The notes under the pieces were generated by a model. It did no database searches and was not told the DNA's origin. It saw nothing but the letters and a program-made list of their open reading frames with translations. A DNA stretch of 64,000 nt from Pteria penguin (Eukaryota; Mollusca; Bivalvia; Pterioida; Pteriidae): positions 16,277,798-16,341,797 of the forward strand of contig CM068590.1 of assembly GCA_035048485.1 (NCBI GenBank), in the 5' to 3' direction. Every line of letters starts with the position of its first letter. Positions within the stretch are counted from its first letter, which is position 1. Positions 60,874 to 64,000 of the stretch are shown piece by piece. The translations under genes and the position numbers were made by a program.

Positions 60874-63682
60874 CGATGAAAAGCATTGTGCAACCTTCTG
60901 TATTCAAATCTTTACAAGATGTCGATGTTAGAGGTCTTGGTAAAATACGAGAAAAAGATCTTCGTCCGGTTTTGCCATGTTTAGTGCGAATGGCACTCTG
61001 CAAACCATTAGATGAAAGTGAAGAATGGAATAAAGCAAAGAAAGAGGTGTTGAGAATTCTATCTGGTATAGAGGTGGTCAACAGTATCGTAGCTCTTCTC
61101 TCTATTGATTTTCATGCTTTAGAACAGGATGTGAACAAAGAACAACAGCTGAGGTGATTAACGTAAAAGTAGATAATGCATTAAATGTGGTTCACCATCA
61201 TTTGCTGGAGACCTATTCTAAAAGCAGGAAATAAACTTTTTCCCACAAAAAATGACATCAAGGGCAATCCAATGTTACTATGATGTTGTAAACGATCACG
61301 CTAATAATCCTTAAATTCCTCATAATAAAGCCTGATTTATATGGAGTAATCTACATGTAGTTCATTGTCACTCCTATTAATATGTTGTACAGTACAGTCG
61401 GCCTGGAATTAGGAAAATCCACAAGCGCCCACGCAATGCCACCGACGAGCAGTCCGTCAGCGGCAGTATAAATTGTCCACTCGACCCTATTACATGCCCA
61501 CGATGCCGCCAGCGGACAGTTGAACGTACTAATAGTGCATCGGTTTGGCGTTAAATACTACTTGTAGAACTAACAGTGAATAGGGATGAATTAAAGACTT
61601 CATTATACATGTATAGGCGGGAATTTCAGAAATATATCCTGATTTAATACCAAACCAAATGTATAAAACAGCACGTTGATTCAAACACCACTTCATTGCA
61701 TATTTTAAAAAAGATTTATGGGTCTTTGTTTTCATAGTTGGAAAAATTGCACAAAACGCAATGAGAAAAACACCCCAAAACACAGTTGGAGTCCAGATGG
61801 AAATTTACTGTGCTTCGTAAAATATACAGTGCATTGTGTAACTCTTTAATTTATTCTTGGATGTGGATTCACACTCAGCCTGTGTCATTTCTTGCTACAT
61901 GTATGATTTAGAATTGAAGTCCTCCCACAACGTTGGTGCATGTAACTGATTAAAATAAGGCATTGAGAGGAGGGGTTTGAAGTTTGAAACTCTACAACTG
62001 TCGGGAATAGGTACATGTAGGTGACGAAAAAGCATGTACATGTACTGTAGATATGAAACTACATTTTCGGATATTTGTGGAAACAGAATAAATTTAGAGA
62101 ACATTCATGAATGTATACTGTCCTATGTAAAAGGAACTATGATATCCAATGTCTGTTAACTTTTCAAGTGAGGAGATCTACATGTAATTTTGTGGGATTA
62201 TTGAGATTTTTATTTGGAATTTGACATTTCCTTGGAACAGATCTACTAATATTGTTGAAAAATATTTATTATTTTATGACATGTCATTTATCTAAGAAAT
62301 TGTATCTCTACATGATTTGTGTTTTTTTTACAGGACAAAGTTGGGCAGTAATCAGTCAGAGAGTGTTCTGATCTCTCAGTTACAGAGTGGCTTGGCCTTG
62401 GAATTTGAGAGGAGTGACCCTGCTAGACGCATTAGACTTCTACTCAGTGAACTTCTCTTTGTCTCATCACAGGTATTATATCCATACTTGGTTTCAAAGT
62501 GAGGATAGATTGATCAAAATAGGGTCAAACCAGTTTTATGTGACTTTGCAAAAGGATGAAAGAAAAAAGGTCACATAAGACAGGTAGTCTCTGAATACAG
62601 GTTCAGGTTTGATAAGACCTCACCAGGATTCTTCTTTGATGAATTCTGCATCATTTTCTGATTCTGTTACATTGTGTACCTGTATTAAAAGCTGTTGAAG
62701 GTATTATTTAGAAGATAAAAGTTGTCATTTATATAAATTTATTTGATACATGTTTATGTTTATTTATAGATCTATCCTTACTTTACATTGAAATTTACAA
62801 GTTTTAGAAGAACAATGTGATATGGTCTGTCACATTGTTTTCATTACTGTACATCTATTATTTAAAATGTGGCACAGGAACTTAATGTTCCTGATCTCAT
62901 TTGTCGGTACTTGGCTTGAATCCAAATGAGGGTAAGTAGGAAGGTCTGAAATTTGTACATAAGCCGGTGTGGCCTAGTGGATAAGGTGTCCGGCTCGTGA
63001 TTAAGAGGTCACGCGTTTGACTTCTCCCTGGGTACAACAGTGTTCTGTCTTTCGGAGGAGACAGTAAAAACAGAGGTCCCATATTACGGTATTGTATGTG
63101 TGCAATAGCTGCACCTATATCGGAGAAATGATCCTAGTGCCCTGTCAGTAAAAGTATACTGTTGCTAAATTTGTAAAAGTGGAAAGACACATCTTGGAAA
63201 TCTCACCTGAGTAACAAAAGAAACCTTTCTTAAGGTCCATGTTTAAAGATTTGAAAGAATAAGATTTAATTTGCAAAACTTATTGCTATAGATATATTAC
63301 TACTTTTTTATGTATGATATACATTTTTTCTTTACAACAGAAGGATACATAAATCCTTTTTTACCCTATTCAAAAAGTAGGGAAGGGGATATGTCCCTGC
63401 TGCCTCTTTATCTTGTGCCCACTCTGCATCTCCTATCATCAATATGTTTTACCTTTATTTGCCAGATGCGGGAAAGTAAAAGTGAGTTTTACATGAAGCA
63501 GTCCGAGTTACTCGAGAGTGAGGTATACCTGGATGAAGTATCTGATGTATTGTGCATAGCTCAGGCAGAGTTACCTGCCCTTCTTCCTATCACAGAGGTT
63601 GCTGAGACGTTATTACATGTGCCAAATGGTGGCAGACTACTTTGTCGACTGGTGGCCAATTCTCCTGACTGCTTCAGAGAAG
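60867..63682 (+). CDS. INTS2: Integrator complex subunit 2 (INTS2), first three coding exons, partial at 3' end
   Basis: Exon 1 60867-61153 (MLTMKSIVQPSVFKSLQDVD...; a second ATG at 60876) contains LPCLVRMALCKPLDESEEW and SGIEVVNSIVALLSIDFHAL, then EQDVNKEQQLR, highly conserved in INTS2. Exon 2 62334-62472 encodes SESVLISQLQSGLALEFERS and RRIRLLLSELLFVSSQ. Exon 3 63466-63682 encodes SEFYMKQSELLESEVYLDEV, SDVLCIAQAELPALLPITEV and LLHVPNGGRLLCRLVANSPD. Introns are GT-AG with phases 2, 0 and 1. The full protein is ~1,200 aa in animals, so about one sixth is here. INTS2 is a scaffold of the nuclear Integrator complex, which cleaves snRNA and nascent RNA at RNA polymerase II. Its 5' end abuts the giant element. 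Confidence 0.96.
61154..62333 (+). other. INTS2 intron 1
   Basis: 1,180 bp with no repeat or RNA gene recognised. Acceptor gttttttttacag is strong. Confidence 0.85.
62961..63092 (+). mobile_element. 3'-truncated SINE, family A, in INTS2 intron 2
   Basis: Head taagccggtgtggcctagtg, box B-like gcgtttgacttc, core ctttcggaggagacagtaaa, then loss of homology after ...ggtcccatattacggta. The (AATC)n tail is absent. Confidence 0.8.
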
Positions 63683-64000
63683 GTAGACATATAATAACGA
63701 TGAATATTTGATATTGTGATTTCCTTAACTCTGATATTTCTATGACATGTCATTCAAAGAAAAGCTCTGTAGAGCCTAGAGGATATTTCGGACAACACTG
63801 AATCAGATTAGACTATCAAGATTCTACGATTGTGTGGGAAGATAAAGAAATAAGTCCTTTTATCAGATGTAATTCTTCAGAGTTTATTCCAGAGAAGAAC
63901 TTTATTGCAAATGTGAAGAAGGTGTGGATTAGTTTTAGATATTGAATTTACAAGATTTTGTCATAATTAAGTAAATACCAGCTTACATTATTTTGTCTTT
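63683..64000 (+). other. INTS2 intron 3 (partial)
   Basis: Follows donor GTAGAC at 63683. No further exon or repeat recognised before the window ends. Confidence 0.7.

Overview
This is a eukaryotic, AT-rich, repeat-dense window with spliced genes. The repeat content points to a bivalve mollusc: tRNA-derived SINEs with (AATC)n tails, GGTCAAGGTCA-type tandem arrays, and elements with TAGCTCACCTGAG-like ends. The species assignment is inference. Coding DNA is sparse. I recognise four loci, and each is supported by conserved motifs plus splice sites with matching phase.

Layout. (1) 1-5113, minus strand: a partial Rab-type small GTPase. Two different G1-to-G3 half-domain exons (A, 4849-5113; B, 3261-3453) both end in phase 1 inside the G3 motif, and both can join the same downstream exon C (679-787). 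The gene runs off the left edge. (2) 5.2-27 kb: no convincing gene. It holds microsatellites, palindromes, several SINE families, MITE-like elements, a ~2 kb bivalve-type element and tandem arrays. (3) 27.1-33.3 kb, plus strand: the last two exons of a DJ-1/PfpI-family gene. A ~3.4 kb tandem duplication carries a second copy of the terminal exon. Its reading frame is intact but its splice acceptor is mutated. (4) 33.3-38.9 kb: SINEs, a 43-bp VNTR, a foldback MITE and minisatellites. (5) 39033-42486, minus strand: a complete four-exon MED31 (Mediator subunit 31, 142 aa). (6) 42850-60828: an ~18 kb palindromic element, described below. (7) 60867-64000, plus strand: the first three exons of INTS2 (Integrator subunit 2), continuing past the right edge.

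Main discovery candidate. The 17,979 bp between MED31 and INTS2 look like one giant foldback-type mobile element. It is bounded by an 8-bp direct repeat (CTTACAAT at 42842-42849 and 60829-60836). Its termini are inverted repeats beginning GAGGTATTATAGTAGTG. The outer arms are nearly identical for about 2 kb, and inside them lie long arrays of a 31-bp minisatellite in opposite orientations. I see no transposase. Removing the element joins MED31 and INTS2 head to head across only ~400 bp, which suggests that it landed in a compact bidirectional promoter, one base upstream of the G of an ATG in the INTS2 leader. Each arm carries a perfect GCGCATGCGC (NRF1-type) palindrome, one of which now sits ~95 bp upstream of the INTS2 start.

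MED31 (Mediator) and INTS2 (Integrator) both belong to RNA polymerase II co-regulator complexes, so a shared promoter would make functional sense. No viral, toxin or listed-agent gene was recognised.
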